From: Actinomadura hallensis
GTDB lineage: Bacteria > Actinomycetota > Actinomycetes > Streptosporangiales > Streptosporangiaceae
Reading direction: 5' to 3'
Assembly: GCF_006716765.1 (NCBI RefSeq)
Contig: NZ_VFPO01000001.1
Span: forward strand, 1,302,001-1,366,000
Length of the DNA stretch: 64,000 bases
Shown here: one piece after another, positions 29,043 through 37,989 of the stretch
Layout: each line of letters begins with the position of its first letter
Position numbering within the stretch: position 1 is the stretch's first letter
Translations under genes and position numbers: made by a program
The notes under the pieces: model-generated
Told to the model about the DNA's origin: nothing
The model's database searches: none
What the model saw: only the letters and a program-made list of their open reading frames with translations

Positions 29043-30431
29043 GTGCACGTACACGACTCGCTCGTCGAACTGATGGGCAACACCCCGCTCGTTCGGCTGC
29101 GCAAGGTGACCGGCGACAGCACCACCGGCGGCGGGCGGCCGCAGGTGCTCGCCAAGGTGGAGTACTTCAACCCCGGCGGCTCGGTGAAGGACCGCATCGC
29201 GGTCCGCATGATCGACGCCGCCGAGCGGTCCGGCGAACTGCGGCCGAACGGCACGATCGTGGAGCCCACGTCCGGCAACACCGGGATCGGGCTGGCCATC
29301 GTGGCGCAGGAGCGCGGCTACCGCTGCGTCTTCGTCTGCCCGGACAAGGTCTCCAGGGACAAGATCGAGGTGCTCCGCGCGTACGGCGCGGAGGTCGTGG
29401 TCTGCCCGACGGCGGTGGCCCCCGACCACCCCGACTCCTACTACTCGGTGTCGGACCGGCTGGCCCGGGAGATCCCCGGCGCGTGGAAGCCGAACCAGTA
29501 CACCAACCCGGAGAACCCGCGGTCGCACTACGAGACCACCGGGCCGGAGATCTGGGAGCAGACCGAGGGGCGCGTCACGCACTTCGTGGCGGGCATCGGC
29601 ACCGGCGGGACGATCAGCGGCACCGGCCGGTACCTCAAGGAGGTCTCCGGCGGCAGGGTGAAGGTCATCGGCGCCGACCCCGAGGGCTCGGTGTACTCCG
29701 GGGGCACCGGCCGTCCCTACCTCGTCGAGGGCGTCGGCGAGGACATCTGGCCCGAGACCTACGACCGGACCGTCTGCGACGAGGTCATCGCGGTGTCCGA
29801 CAAGGACTCGTTCAACATGACCCGGCGGCTGGCGCGCGAGGAGGGGCTGCTGGTCGGCGGGTCCTGCGGGCTGGCGGTGGTCGCCGCGCTGCGGGTCGCC
29901 GCGAAGGCCGAGCCGGACGCGGTGATCGTGGTGCTGCTGCCCGACGGCGGCCGCGGCTACCTCACCAAGATCTTCAACGACGAGTGGATGGCGGACTACG
30001 GCTTCCTCATCCCGGCCACCGAGGAGGCCCGGATCGGCGAGGTCCTCACCCGCAAGAACCGGTCGCTGCCGGAGTTCGTGCACGTCCACCCGCACGAGAG
30101 CGTGCAGACCGCGATCTCCATCATGCGCGAGTACGAGGTGTCGCAGCTTCCGGTCATGAAGGAGGAGCCGCCGGTCATGGCCGCCGAGGTGGTCGGCTCG
30201 GTCCGGGACCGCGACCTGCTGGACATCCTCGTCGGCGAGCGCGCCCAGCTGGACGACCCGGTCGAGAAGCACATGTCCCCGCCGCTGCCGACGCTCGGGC
30301 TGGGCGAGCCGGTGAGCAAGGCCGTCGGCGTGCTGGAGAAGTCCGGCGCGGCCGTCGTCCTGGTGGACGGCAAGCCCAAGGGCGTCGTCACCCGCCAGGA
30401 CCTCCTCGCCTTCATGGCCGCCTCCGCCTGA
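29043..30431 (+). CDS. cbs: Cystathionine beta-synthase
   Basis: 462 aa PLP enzyme that condenses serine and homocysteine to cystathionine (reverse transsulfuration). The N-terminal fold-type II domain carries the PLP lysine in NPGGSVKDRIAVRMID, the substrate loop PTSGNTGIGLAI, and the phosphate-binding GIGTGGTISGTGRYLKE. Two CBS domains occupy about residues 340-460 (VHPHESVQTAISIMREYEVSQLPVM; VSKAVGVLEKSGAAVVLVDG). No heme-binding N-terminal extension. GTG 29043 preceded by AAGGAC. Together with the gamma-synthase at 32.9 kb it covers both directions of the cystathionine pathway. Ends 22 bp before the first of two large hairpins. Confidence 0.96.
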   Translation: MHVHDSLVELMGNTPLVRLRKVTGDSTTGGGRPQVLAKVEYFNPGGSVKDRIAVRMIDAAERSGELRPNGTIVEPTSGNTGIGLAIVAQERGYRCVFVCPDKVSRDKIEVLRAYGAEVVVCPTAVAPDHPDSYYSVSDRLAREIPGAWKPNQYTNPENPRSHYETTGPEIWEQTEGRVTHFVAGIGTGGTISGTGRYLKEVSGGRVKVIGADPEGSVYSGGTGRPYLVEGVGEDIWPETYDRTVCDEVIAVSDKDSFNMTRRLAREEGLLVGGSCGLAVVAALRVAAKAEPDAVIVVLLPDGGRGYLTKIFNDEWMADYGFLIPATEEARIGEVLTRKNRSLPEFVHVHPHESVQTAISIMREYEVSQLPVMKEEPPVMAAEVVGSVRDRDLLDILVGERAQLDDPVEKHMSPPLPTLGLGEPVSKAVGVLEKSGAAVVLVDGKPKGVVTRQDLLAFMAASA

Positions 30432-30453
30432 CGGCCGGCACCCGCCGGAGCGA

Positions 30454-30494
30454 GGCGAAGCGCCGGAGACCACCGTGGTCTCCGGCGCTTCGCC
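30454..30494. terminator. 20-bp perfect hairpin after cbs
   Basis: 30454-30473 and 30475-30494 are perfect complements around one base, giving about an 18-bp stem with a 5-base loop. Starts 22 bp after the cbs stop, in the space between convergent genes. Confidence 0.85.
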
Positions 30495-30501
30495 GTCGGA
30501 T

Positions 30502-30557
30502 GCCGGGTTGCGGGGGCGGCCCGTGGGCGGCGTTTCTGGCCGCCCCCGCAACCCGGC
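30502..30557. terminator. Second 20-bp perfect hairpin, 3' of mmpL
   Basis: 30502-30521 and 30538-30557 are perfect 20-bp complements with a 16-base loop. It lies 18 bp from the stop of the convergent MMPL gene and 8 bp from the first hairpin. Probably ends mmpL transcription and backs up the cbs terminator. Confidence 0.85.
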
Positions 30558-30575
30558 GCTCGCGGGGTCCCCGGG

Positions 30576-32738
30576 CTACCGGGAACCGGTCGGGGCGAGG
30601 TCCTCCCGGGTCTCGGCGGGGCTGGGCGCCCGCACCGGCGCGCCGCCGTGCCCCGGCCACCACGCCCTGCGGCCCAGCAGCGCCGTCACGCCCGGCACCA
30701 GGAAGATCGCCATCACGAAGGCCGACAGCGCGATCCCGAGCGCGATGGAGAAGCCCATCTGCTGCAGCATCGACACCTTGGCCAGCAGCATCACCGAGAA
30801 CGTGCCGGCGAGGATCAGCCCGGCCGCGGCGACCGTCGGCCCGCCGTGCTCGACCGCCAGCGCGGCGGCCCTGCGCGGCTCGTGGCCCTCCTTGGCCTCC
30901 TCGCGCAGCCGCGCGGTCATCAGGATGTTGTAGTCCGTCCCGATGGCCAGCACGAACAGGTACAGCATGATCGGCAGGTGGAACACCTCGCCGGGCTGCC
31001 CGAGCAGGCCCTGGAAGACGTACACCGCGGAGCCCAGGGTGGCGGCGAAGCCCAGGAGCACCGCCGGGACCAGGTACAGCGGGGCCACCACGGACCGCAG
31101 CAGCGCCAGCAGGATCAGGGCGATGAGCACCCCGGCGACCGGCAGGATCACCGACAGGTCGCGGTTCACGACCCGGTTGATGTCGCTGTAGATCGCGGTC
31201 TCGCCGCCGACGAACACCTCGGTGCCCTCGGGCGCCATGTCGTGGATCGCCGGCCCGAGCTCGTTCTTGACGTGGTTGATCGAGTCGTTGTTGACCGGGT
31301 TGCCGTCCAGCACCAGGCTGACCTGGCCGAGGCTGGGGTCGACCTTGCTCACCATGGCGGGCTGGGCGCCGCCGACGCCGGGCAGCGACTCGGCGGCCCG
31401 CTTGGTCCAGGCGTCCAGCTCGGCCTGGTTCAGCGGCCGCCCGTCGGTGGAGCGGACCATGACCTTCACCGGGCTGGTCTGCCCGGCCGGGAAGCCCTTC
31501 TTCATGTCCTCGGTGGCCATGGCGGACTCGGTGTCCTTGGGGAAGCTGGACTGGAAGTCGTAGTCGGACTTGAAGCCGACCGCGCCGGACGCGAGCGCGA
31601 CCAGCAGGACCCCGGCGCCGAGGGCGATCACGGCCGGGCGCCGGCCGACCAGCGCGCCGAGCCGCGCCGCGGTGGTGCCCTTCGGCTGCGTCTTCCAGGA
31701 CTTCGACGGCCAGAACACCGCCGGGCCGATGAGCGACAGGATGGCCGGGAACAGCGTCAGCGAGGTGATGCCCATCACCACGACGCCGATGGCCAGCGAC
31801 GGGCCCCACGCGGCGAAGATCCCGAAGGACGCCAGCATCAGCACCATGAACGTGACCGCGATCGCGGCCGCGGCGGAGGTGATGACCTCGCCGACCCGCT
31901 CCACCGCGGAGATGAGCGCGGTCTTGCGGTCCTCGCCGGCGCGCAGCCGCTCCCGGTAGCGGAACAGCAGGAACAGGTAGTAGTCGGCGCCGACCCCGAA
32001 CATCACGATGGTCAGGATGATCTGCAGGCTGTCGTCGCCGGTGAAGTCCAGCAGCTTGGACGCGGCGCCGATGAGCCCCATCGACATCTGCTCGGTCGCG
32101 ATGATCACGATGATCGGCAGGATGGCCGCCAGCGGCGCCCGGAAGATCAGCAGGATCAGCCCGATGATCAGGACGAAGGTCGCGACGGTGATGAGCATGA
32201 AGGACTGGGTGAAGGAGTCCTCGTTGTCGACCCAGGTCGCGACCTCGCCGCCGACCTTGGCCTCGAGTCCGTCACCGAGCTGCTTGGGCAGCTCGGCCCG
32301 GATGTCCTTGATGGCTTGGCTCTGCTTCTCCTGGGCGTCGGTGCTCGTCGCCATGTCCATCGGCACGGTGATGAGCTGGATGGACCCGTTGGGGGCGACC
32401 GCCTCGGGGCTGGTGAGGAAGCCCTTGACCGTGGGATAGGTCTGGGCGGACATGTTCTTCGCCGCCTCGGCCACCTTGGCGGTGTCGGCGGGCGTGAGCT
32501 TCCCGCCGTCCGAGCGCTGCACCACGACCAGCGCGGACATGTCCGCCTGCTCGGGGAACGCCTTCTCGGCGAGTTCGACGGCCTGGACGGACTCGTATCC
32601 CGACGGCAGGAACTCGCCCTGGTCGGACTCGGTGGACAGCTTGGGGGCGAAGGCGATGATGACGACCGCCGCCGCGAGCCAGGCTGCGATCGTCCACCAC
32701 GGATGTCTCACGACGAAGCGCGCGAGCCGAGCGAACAT
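30576..32738 (-). CDS. MMPL/RND family exporter
   Basis: 720 aa proton-driven exporter of the mycobacterial MmpL-like class, for lipids or hydrophobic compounds. A first helix (WWTIAAWLAAAVVIIAFAP) is followed by a large extracytoplasmic domain, five helices, a second extracytoplasmic domain and a second helix bundle. The proton-relay Asp-Tyr pairs are seen in FGVGADYYLFLLFRYRERL and LAIGTDYNILMTARLREEA. No partner adaptor or regulator adjoins. Start ATG 32738 is preferred to an upstream TTG because GAGGA lies 5 bp before it. Divergent from cystathionine gamma-synthase across a structured gap. Confidence 0.93.
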   Translation of the reverse strand: MFARLARFVVRHPWWTIAAWLAAAVVIIAFAPKLSTESDQGEFLPSGYESVQAVELAEKAFPEQADMSALVVVQRSDGGKLTPADTAKVAEAAKNMSAQTYPTVKGFLTSPEAVAPNGSIQLITVPMDMATSTDAQEKQSQAIKDIRAELPKQLGDGLEAKVGGEVATWVDNEDSFTQSFMLITVATFVLIIGLILLIFRAPLAAILPIIVIIATEQMSMGLIGAASKLLDFTGDDSLQIILTIVMFGVGADYYLFLLFRYRERLRAGEDRKTALISAVERVGEVITSAAAAIAVTFMVLMLASFGIFAAWGPSLAIGVVVMGITSLTLFPAILSLIGPAVFWPSKSWKTQPKGTTAARLGALVGRRPAVIALGAGVLLVALASGAVGFKSDYDFQSSFPKDTESAMATEDMKKGFPAGQTSPVKVMVRSTDGRPLNQAELDAWTKRAAESLPGVGGAQPAMVSKVDPSLGQVSLVLDGNPVNNDSINHVKNELGPAIHDMAPEGTEVFVGGETAIYSDINRVVNRDLSVILPVAGVLIALILLALLRSVVAPLYLVPAVLLGFAATLGSAVYVFQGLLGQPGEVFHLPIMLYLFVLAIGTDYNILMTARLREEAKEGHEPRRAAALAVEHGGPTVAAAGLILAGTFSVMLLAKVSMLQQMGFSIALGIALSAFVMAIFLVPGVTALLGRRAWWPGHGGAPVRAPSPAETREDLAPTGSR

Positions 32739-32807
32739 GGGCGTCCTCAATCAGGGAGATGGGATTTCAAGGTCAAGTAGTACGAATAAAACGGTAGAGA
32801 TCCGGCG

Positions 32808-32879
32808 CCTAGATGAGGTCACCCGCTGCGCCGAAATAGAAGCCCATACCTCCGGGGGAGCACCTCATCCTCTAGGAGG
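32808..32879. promoter_or_regulatory. Long imperfect inverted repeat upstream of cystathionine gamma-synthase
   Basis: CCTAGATGAGGT (32808-32819) pairs with ACCTCATCCTCTAGG (32862-32876) with a 3-base bulge. Inside is a smaller CTCC/GGAG hairpin. The 3' arm overlaps CCTC-TAG-GAGG (32869-32879), a second hairpin using part of the same arm, so the two are mutually exclusive. It could be an RNA leader or a DNA operator; it does not match a SAM riboswitch I can recognise. Confidence 0.45.
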
Positions 32880-32889
32880 GGACCGGGGT

Positions 32890-32898
32890 GGATAGCCT
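32890..32898 (+). promoter_or_regulatory. Probable -10 box giving leaderless cystathionine gamma-synthase
   Basis: GGATAGCCT includes TAGCCT 7 bp before ATG 32906, the classical spacing for a leaderless actinobacterial transcript. Near-identical 9-mers precede eno and greA. Confidence 0.5.
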
Positions 32899-32905
32899 CG
32901 TACCC

Positions 32906-34063
32906 ATGGACAACGAGGTTCGGCACGGCTTCTCCACCCTGGCGATCCACGGCGGACAGGAGGCGGACCCCACCACGGGTGCGGTCGTCCCGCCGATCTA
33001 CCAGGTCTCCACATACAAGCAGGACGGCGTCGGCGGGCTCCGCGGCGGCTACGAGTACTCCCGGTCGGCCAACCCGACCCGTACCGCGCTTGAAGCAGCC
33101 CTCGCGGAGGTCGAGAGCGGCGTCCGCGGGCTGGCGTTCGCGTCGGGACTGGCCGCCGAGGACACGCTGCTGCGCGCGGTCTGCCGCCCGGGCGACCACG
33201 TCGTCATCCCGAACGACGCCTACGGCGGCACCTACCGGCTGTTCGCGAAGGTCGCCGAGCCGTGGGGGATCGAGTTCGACCCGGCCCCGCTGGACGACGT
33301 CGCGGCGGTCCGGGCCGCGGTCCGCCCCAACACCAAGGTCATCTGGCTGGAGACGCCGACGAACCCGCTGCTCGGCATCGCCGACATCCCGGCGCTGGCG
33401 GCCGTCGCCCGCGACGCGGGCGCGCTCCTGGTCGTGGACAACACGTTCGCCTCGCCCTACCTGCAGCGCCCGCTGCAGCTCGGCGCGGACGTGGTCGTCC
33501 ACTCGACCACCAAGTACATCGGCGGCCACTCCGACGTGGTCGGCGGCGCGCTGGTCGTGTCGGACGCGGAACTGGGGGAGCGGCTGGCGTTCCACCAGAA
33601 CGCGATGGGCGCCGTCGCGGGCCCCTTCGACGCCTGGCTCACCCTGCGGGGCCTGAAGACGCTCAGCGTGCGGATGGACCGGCACTGCGCGAACGCGGAG
33701 CGGATCGTGGAGATGCTGGAGCGGCACCCCGCCGTCCGGGAGGTGCTGTACCCGGGGCTGCCCGGCCACCCGGGGCACGAGATCGCGGCCAAGCAGATGA
33801 AGGCGTTCGGCGGCATGGTCTCGTTCCGGATGGAGTCGGAGGAGGCCGCCGTCGCGGTGTGCGAGCGGACGAGGCTGTTCACGCTCGGGGAGTCGCTCGG
33901 CGGCGTGGAGTCGCTCATCGAGCACCCGGGCCGCATGACGCACGCGTCCGCCGCGGGCTCGCCGCTGGAGGTCCCCGGCGACCTGGTGCGGCTGTCGGTC
34001 GGCATCGAGGACGCCGACGATCTGATCCGGGATCTTCAGCGGGCTCTGCCGCACGGCTCTTGA
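32906..34063 (+). CDS. metB: Cystathionine gamma-synthase / Cys-Met metabolism PLP enzyme
   Basis: 385 aa from ATG 32906. Fold-type I PLP enzyme joining an activated homoserine ester with cysteine; members can also cleave cystathionine. Seen: YEYSRSANPTRTALE, SGLAAEDTLLRAV, the aspartate stack VVDNTFASPYLQRPL, the PLP lysine in VVHSTTKYIGGHSDVVGG, and the C-terminal SLGGVESLIEHPGRMTHAS. GTG 32888 is an alternative start with GGAGGGG upstream, but the -10-like hexamer between the two favours the ATG. Synthase versus gamma-lyase cannot be settled from sequence alone. Order thiolase-SGNH-cbs-metB is the conserved actinobacterial one. Confidence 0.93.
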   Translation: MDNEVRHGFSTLAIHGGQEADPTTGAVVPPIYQVSTYKQDGVGGLRGGYEYSRSANPTRTALEAALAEVESGVRGLAFASGLAAEDTLLRAVCRPGDHVVIPNDAYGGTYRLFAKVAEPWGIEFDPAPLDDVAAVRAAVRPNTKVIWLETPTNPLLGIADIPALAAVARDAGALLVVDNTFASPYLQRPLQLGADVVVHSTTKYIGGHSDVVGGALVVSDAELGERLAFHQNAMGAVAGPFDAWLTLRGLKTLSVRMDRHCANAERIVEMLERHPAVREVLYPGLPGHPGHEIAAKQMKAFGGMVSFRMESEEAAVAVCERTRLFTLGESLGGVESLIEHPGRMTHASAAGSPLEVPGDLVRLSVGIEDADDLIRDLQRALPHGS

Positions 34064-34111
34064 TCAAGCCCTTATACTCGGCGCGCCAGGTTCGTAAAGA
34101 AAGGGCCCGGA

Positions 34112-35242
34112 GTGCGCAAGGTTCTGGTCTGTGGGGCGGCGTTCGCCGCGACGTGTGTCTCGGCCGTGGCCGTTCCGGGCGGCGCGGAGGCGACCTCGCC
34201 CGCGCCCACGCCGCCCGCGTCCACACCGGCGGCGCCGACGGCCCCCGACGGCGCCCCGTCCGGGGAGCCCGGGACCGGGTCCCCCTCCGGCGGCCCGGCG
34301 ACCGGGACCCCGGAGACCGGCGCCCCGGGGACGGAGTCGCCGTCGACGTCGTCCACGTCGCGGCCGCCCCAGGGGGAAGCGCTCCCGGACGGCGAGACCG
34401 ACGGGACCGTCTCCGCCGAGGCCGTCATGGTCACTCCGGAGCCGCCGCGGGCCCGGACGTACGCCTACGGCGACGACCCCGCCCAGAAGCTGGACGCCTA
34501 CTGGCGCCGGTCCGCGCCGGGGGCCGGGCCGCGGCCCGGCGTCCTGATCCTGCACGGCGGGTACTGGCTGCAGGGCGACAAGAGCGGCTGGAAGTACACC
34601 GCGAGCCGGCTGACCGAAGAGGGCTTCGTCGTGATCTCGGCGAACTACCGGCTCGCGTCGCGGGCGCAGTGGCCGGCGCAGCGCGACGACGCGTCGGCGG
34701 CGCTCGCCTTCGTCAAGGACAACGCCCGCCGCTGGAACCTCGACCCCCGGCGCGTCGCCGTCGTCGGCGCCTCGTCCGGCGGGCACCTGGCGACCCAGCT
34801 CGGCACGTTCGGGACCGGCTCGCAGACGGTCCGCGGCGTGGTCGCGCTGTCGCCGGTGACCGACCCGGGCCTCGCCTACCTGGACGGCGGGAAGCCCACC
34901 GCCACGCCGAGCCAGCAGAAGCTGCGGGGGGCGGTGACCGAGCTGCTCCAGTGCTTCCCCGACACGCCCGCCGACCAGGAGTGCCAGGAGAGGCTGCAGG
35001 ACGCGACCTCCGCGACGCACGCCTCGGAGGGCGACGCGCCGATGCTGCTCATGCACACCGACGGCGACTTCGTGCCGATCTCCCACAGCGTGCGGCTGTC
35101 GGGCGCGCTGCGCGCCGCGGGCGTTCCCGTCACGGTCAAGCGGCTGGAGGGCGACAGGCACGCCTCGGGCCTGCTGGCCGACGAGAAGACCTACCCGACG
35201 ATGGTGGCCTGGCTCAAGAACATCCTGAAGCCCGCCGAGTGA
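34112..35242 (+). CDS. Secreted alpha/beta hydrolase (esterase-like)
   Basis: 376 aa. The first 27 residues are a signal peptide (RKVLVCGAAFAATCVSAVAV). About 80 residues rich in Pro, Ala, Gly, Thr and Ser form an extracellular linker. The alpha/beta-hydrolase fold starts near residue 115: oxyanion motif LILHGGYWLQGDKSG (HGG), nucleophile elbow VAVVGASSGGHLA, acid in HTDGDFVPISHS and catalytic His in EGDRHASGLL. The HGG motif places it near the hormone-sensitive-lipase/BD-FAE esterases. GTG 34112. Ester substrate outside the cell unknown. The upstream 48 bp contain TTATAC, a possible -10. Confidence 0.87.
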   Translation: MRKVLVCGAAFAATCVSAVAVPGGAEATSPAPTPPASTPAAPTAPDGAPSGEPGTGSPSGGPATGTPETGAPGTESPSTSSTSRPPQGEALPDGETDGTVSAEAVMVTPEPPRARTYAYGDDPAQKLDAYWRRSAPGAGPRPGVLILHGGYWLQGDKSGWKYTASRLTEEGFVVISANYRLASRAQWPAQRDDASAALAFVKDNARRWNLDPRRVAVVGASSGGHLATQLGTFGTGSQTVRGVVALSPVTDPGLAYLDGGKPTATPSQQKLRGAVTELLQCFPDTPADQECQERLQDATSATHASEGDAPMLLMHTDGDFVPISHSVRLSGALRAAGVPVTVKRLEGDRHASGLLADEKTYPTMVAWLKNILKPAE

Positions 35243-35294
35243 CGGCGGGCCCGGCCCCGCCGGGACGCCCGGGCGAGGCCGGCGGCGGGGCGGG

Positions 35295-35837
35295 TCAGCC
35301 GTTCCAGACCATCAGCAGCAGGACCACGAGCCAGATCAGCGCGACGACGCCGGAGATGGCGGCGATCCGCCCCCGCTCCACCTGGGCGACGTCGTCGGCG
35401 GGCCGCCCTCCCGTGCCGTCCTCGCGGTCCTTCCGGCGCCCGTCGTCCGCGCCGGCGCCGCCCTTCTCCCCGGCGGCGTCCCCCGAAGCGGACCCGGCCG
35501 CCCGCTCGCTCTCCGCCGCGACCTCCAGCAGATGCGCCGCCTTCCGCTGGTCGCGCTCGACGATCAGCAGCAGCACCAGCCCGACGACGAACAGCGTCAT
35601 CGACACCGACAGCCACGCCTCGGCCAGGTTCCCCTGGGCGAGCAGCAGCCCGAACAGGAAGATGCCCAGACTGGCGATCCCGTAGATCTGGGTGGCCCGG
35701 TGCAGGTACCGGACGACGACCACGTTGCGCTTGCGGATGTAGCGCGGGGTCGACATGGTCGCCGCGGTCAACGGCCCCAGCGTGAAGATCGCGAACCCGA
35801 TGTGGAGGAACAGCAGCAGGTGGTCGGCAGTCGACAT
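35295..35837 (-). CDS. DUF2269-like integral membrane protein
   Basis: 180 aa with four hydrophobic segments: HLLLFLHIGFAIFTLGPLTA, IYGIASLGIFLFGLLLA, AWLSVSMTLFVVGLVLLLIV and ISGVVALIWLVVLLLMVW. About 60 very charged, glycine-rich residues separate the third and fourth, probably a cytoplasmic loop. The family is uncharacterised. It begins 39 bp downstream of the VWA gene stop on the same strand and could be the last gene of the AAA-VWA unit. Confidence 0.75.
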   Translation of the reverse strand: MSTADHLLLFLHIGFAIFTLGPLTAATMSTPRYIRKRNVVVVRYLHRATQIYGIASLGIFLFGLLLAQGNLAEAWLSVSMTLFVVGLVLLLIVERDQRKAAHLLEVAAESERAAGSASGDAAGEKGGAGADDGRRKDREDGTGGRPADDVAQVERGRIAAISGVVALIWLVVLLLMVWNG

Positions 35838-35876
35838 GACGCCGACCCTAGCCCCTCCCGCGGCCCGCGCCGGGCG

Positions 35877-37952
35877 CTAGCGGCGGGCGCGCCGCGTCTT
35901 GAGGTAGTCGCTGACGACGTACTCGCCGAGCCGGTCGGCGTCCGGCGCGAAGACGCGGCCGCCGTTGCGGCGCGCGACCTCCTCCACGAACGACACGAGC
36001 CGCCGGTCGTCGGCGAGCATGAAGAAGTTCATGCAGGCCCCCCGCCGGGTCATCTTGTCGACCTCGGCGAGCGTCAGCACGAGCGTGTCCGTGGAGGGCG
36101 GGTAGTCGAACAGGGAGCGGCCGTCCGGGCACAGGTGCGCGGTCGGCTCCCCGTCGGTGACGACCAGGACGATCGGCTCGAAGTCGGGGTGCCGGTCCAG
36201 GTGCCGCCCCGCGATCATCAGCGCGTGGTGGAGGTTGGTGCCCTGCACCATGTCCCAGTCCAGGCCCGCCATCTCCGTCGGGTGCAGCACCCGCGCGTAG
36301 TTGGAGAACCCGATGATCTGGATGGCGTCCTGGGGGAACTTGCTGGTCACGAGGGTGTGGAGGGCCAGCGTGGTCTGCTTGGCGACGGCCCACGTCCCGC
36401 GCAGCACCATCGAGTACGACAGGTCGACCAGCAGGCACACGGCCGCGCCCGTGCGGCGCTCGGTCTCCTGCACCTCGAAGTCGTCCACGCTCAGCCTGAC
36501 CCCGCCGGGCCGCCGGGAACCGCCGATCTCCGCGACGTCGGCGGTGGACGGCTCCACCACCTTCAGCGTGGCCACCGCGGGACGTTCCGCGCCGGCCGCG
36601 ACGAGGCCCGCGCCGCCCTCCATCGCGTTGCGGCGGATGGCGTTGCTCACCGTCCGGACCACGTCGAGCGGCTGCTCGTCGCCGAACCGCCACTCCCGGC
36701 TCGACCCGGTCAGCTCGCCCGCCTGGCCCGCGTCCCGCTGGTCGTGGTCGCCCGGCCGGCCGGACGCGAGCTGCGAGAACACCCGGCGCAGCGCCGTCTC
36801 GCCGAGCCGGCGCACCGCCTTCGGCGTCAGCTCCAGCCTGCCGCGGTCGCGCCGCAGGTACCCCTGCCGCTCCAGTTCCGCCTCGATGCGGCGCAGCGCC
36901 GCCAGGTCGTCGACCGCCTGCCGGCCGAGCGCGCGGCGGACGGCCTCCTCGTCGATGTCGTCGAGCCGGGCGCCCGGGTAGTCCTGCCCGAGCGCCGCCT
37001 CCAGCTCGCTCAGGTCGGCCAGCTCCGCGAGCGCGGTGGTCGCGTCGCCCATGCCGAGGGGGTCCTCGCCGGTCATCTGCTCCGGCCGCCCCCAGCCGAG
37101 GTCGGGGCGGCGGGACCGCAGCGCCTCACCGAGCCGGGTCATCTCCATGGCGAGCCCGGCGTCCTGCATGGCCTGCTCCATCAGCCCCGCCAGCTCCGCG
37201 CGCTGCTCGGGGCTCAGCGAGGCGAGCAGCCGGTCCATCGCGGCGGCGCGGCGGGCGAGGGAGTCGACCAGCTCCTCCAGGTTCCGCGGATTGTCGGGGA
37301 ACATGTCCCCGTACTCCTCCATGAACCGGTCGAAGTCCTCCTGGGTGTGCTCGCCGCGCGCGTCGCGGTCCAGCATCTCGTTCAGCGCGCCCATCATGTT
37401 CTTGACGCGCTCCATCGCCGCCGGGTCCTGGTTCTCCAGGGCCTGCTTCATGCCCTGGAACTGCGCGTCGAGCACCTCGCGCCGCAGCAGGTCCTTGAGC
37501 CGCTCGAACGTCTGCCGCGCCGCGTCGGAGCGCCAGTCGTAGCCGGACAGCCGCCGGATCGCCTCGGAGGTGTCGGACGGCAGCGCGTCCAGCTCGGCCT
37601 CCCGCAGCCGCGCCTCGTCGCCCGGGTCGGGGAACAGCTCGGCGCGCTCCTGCCCGATCGCGGTGTCCAGCAGCGCGCGGGCCTGCTCCAGCGTCCCGTC
37701 CAGGCGTCCCCGGTCGCGCAGGGCGCGGCGGCGCTCCCGCACCTGCCGCAGCATGTCGTCGAGCCCCCGCACGCCCGGCGTCCGGCCCCGGGTGCCGGAC
37801 AGGCCGCGGCGCAGCAGGTCCCGCAGCGCCTCGTCCGGGCGGGTGCCGTCCAGCACCGCGTCGCCCACCGCGTCGAGGGCGTCGCGGACGTCGTAGGGCG
37901 GGGCCAGCGGGTCGGGCCCGTCCTCGTAGGCGCCGTAGCGGTATCGGCTCAT
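35877..37952 (-). CDS. VWA domain protein partnering an AAA+ ATPase
   Basis: 691 aa. The N-terminal 450 residues are helical and charged, with repeated acidic stretches. A von Willebrand A domain fills the C-terminus: CLLVDLSYSMVLRGTWAVAK is the MIDAS DxSxS, followed by LVVTDGEPTAHL and the ADDRRLVSFVEEVARRNGG end. The ribosome binding site AAGGAG precedes ATG 37952. It starts 37 bp after the AAA+ gene and is surely cotranscribed. MoxR/ChlI-type ATPases with VWA partners act as metal-insertion or protein-remodelling machines; the pair resembles Rv0958-Rv0959 of M. tuberculosis, whose role is unknown to me. Confidence 0.88.
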   Translation of the reverse strand: MSRYRYGAYEDGPDPLAPPYDVRDALDAVGDAVLDGTRPDEALRDLLRRGLSGTRGRTPGVRGLDDMLRQVRERRRALRDRGRLDGTLEQARALLDTAIGQERAELFPDPGDEARLREAELDALPSDTSEAIRRLSGYDWRSDAARQTFERLKDLLRREVLDAQFQGMKQALENQDPAAMERVKNMMGALNEMLDRDARGEHTQEDFDRFMEEYGDMFPDNPRNLEELVDSLARRAAAMDRLLASLSPEQRAELAGLMEQAMQDAGLAMEMTRLGEALRSRRPDLGWGRPEQMTGEDPLGMGDATTALAELADLSELEAALGQDYPGARLDDIDEEAVRRALGRQAVDDLAALRRIEAELERQGYLRRDRGRLELTPKAVRRLGETALRRVFSQLASGRPGDHDQRDAGQAGELTGSSREWRFGDEQPLDVVRTVSNAIRRNAMEGGAGLVAAGAERPAVATLKVVEPSTADVAEIGGSRRPGGVRLSVDDFEVQETERRTGAAVCLLVDLSYSMVLRGTWAVAKQTTLALHTLVTSKFPQDAIQIIGFSNYARVLHPTEMAGLDWDMVQGTNLHHALMIAGRHLDRHPDFEPIVLVVTDGEPTAHLCPDGRSLFDYPPSTDTLVLTLAEVDKMTRRGACMNFFMLADDRRLVSFVEEVARRNGGRVFAPDADRLGEYVVSDYLKTRRARR

Positions 37953-37989
37953 CGAATCTCCTTGCGCGTGGAGAATTCAGGGTCCGGAA

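Noticed and set aside
32808-32880. SAM riboswitch before cystathionine gamma-synthase
   Set aside because: The genomic context fits, but the conserved core of SAM-I, SAM-II or SAM-IV is not recognisable; kept only as an unnamed inverted repeat.
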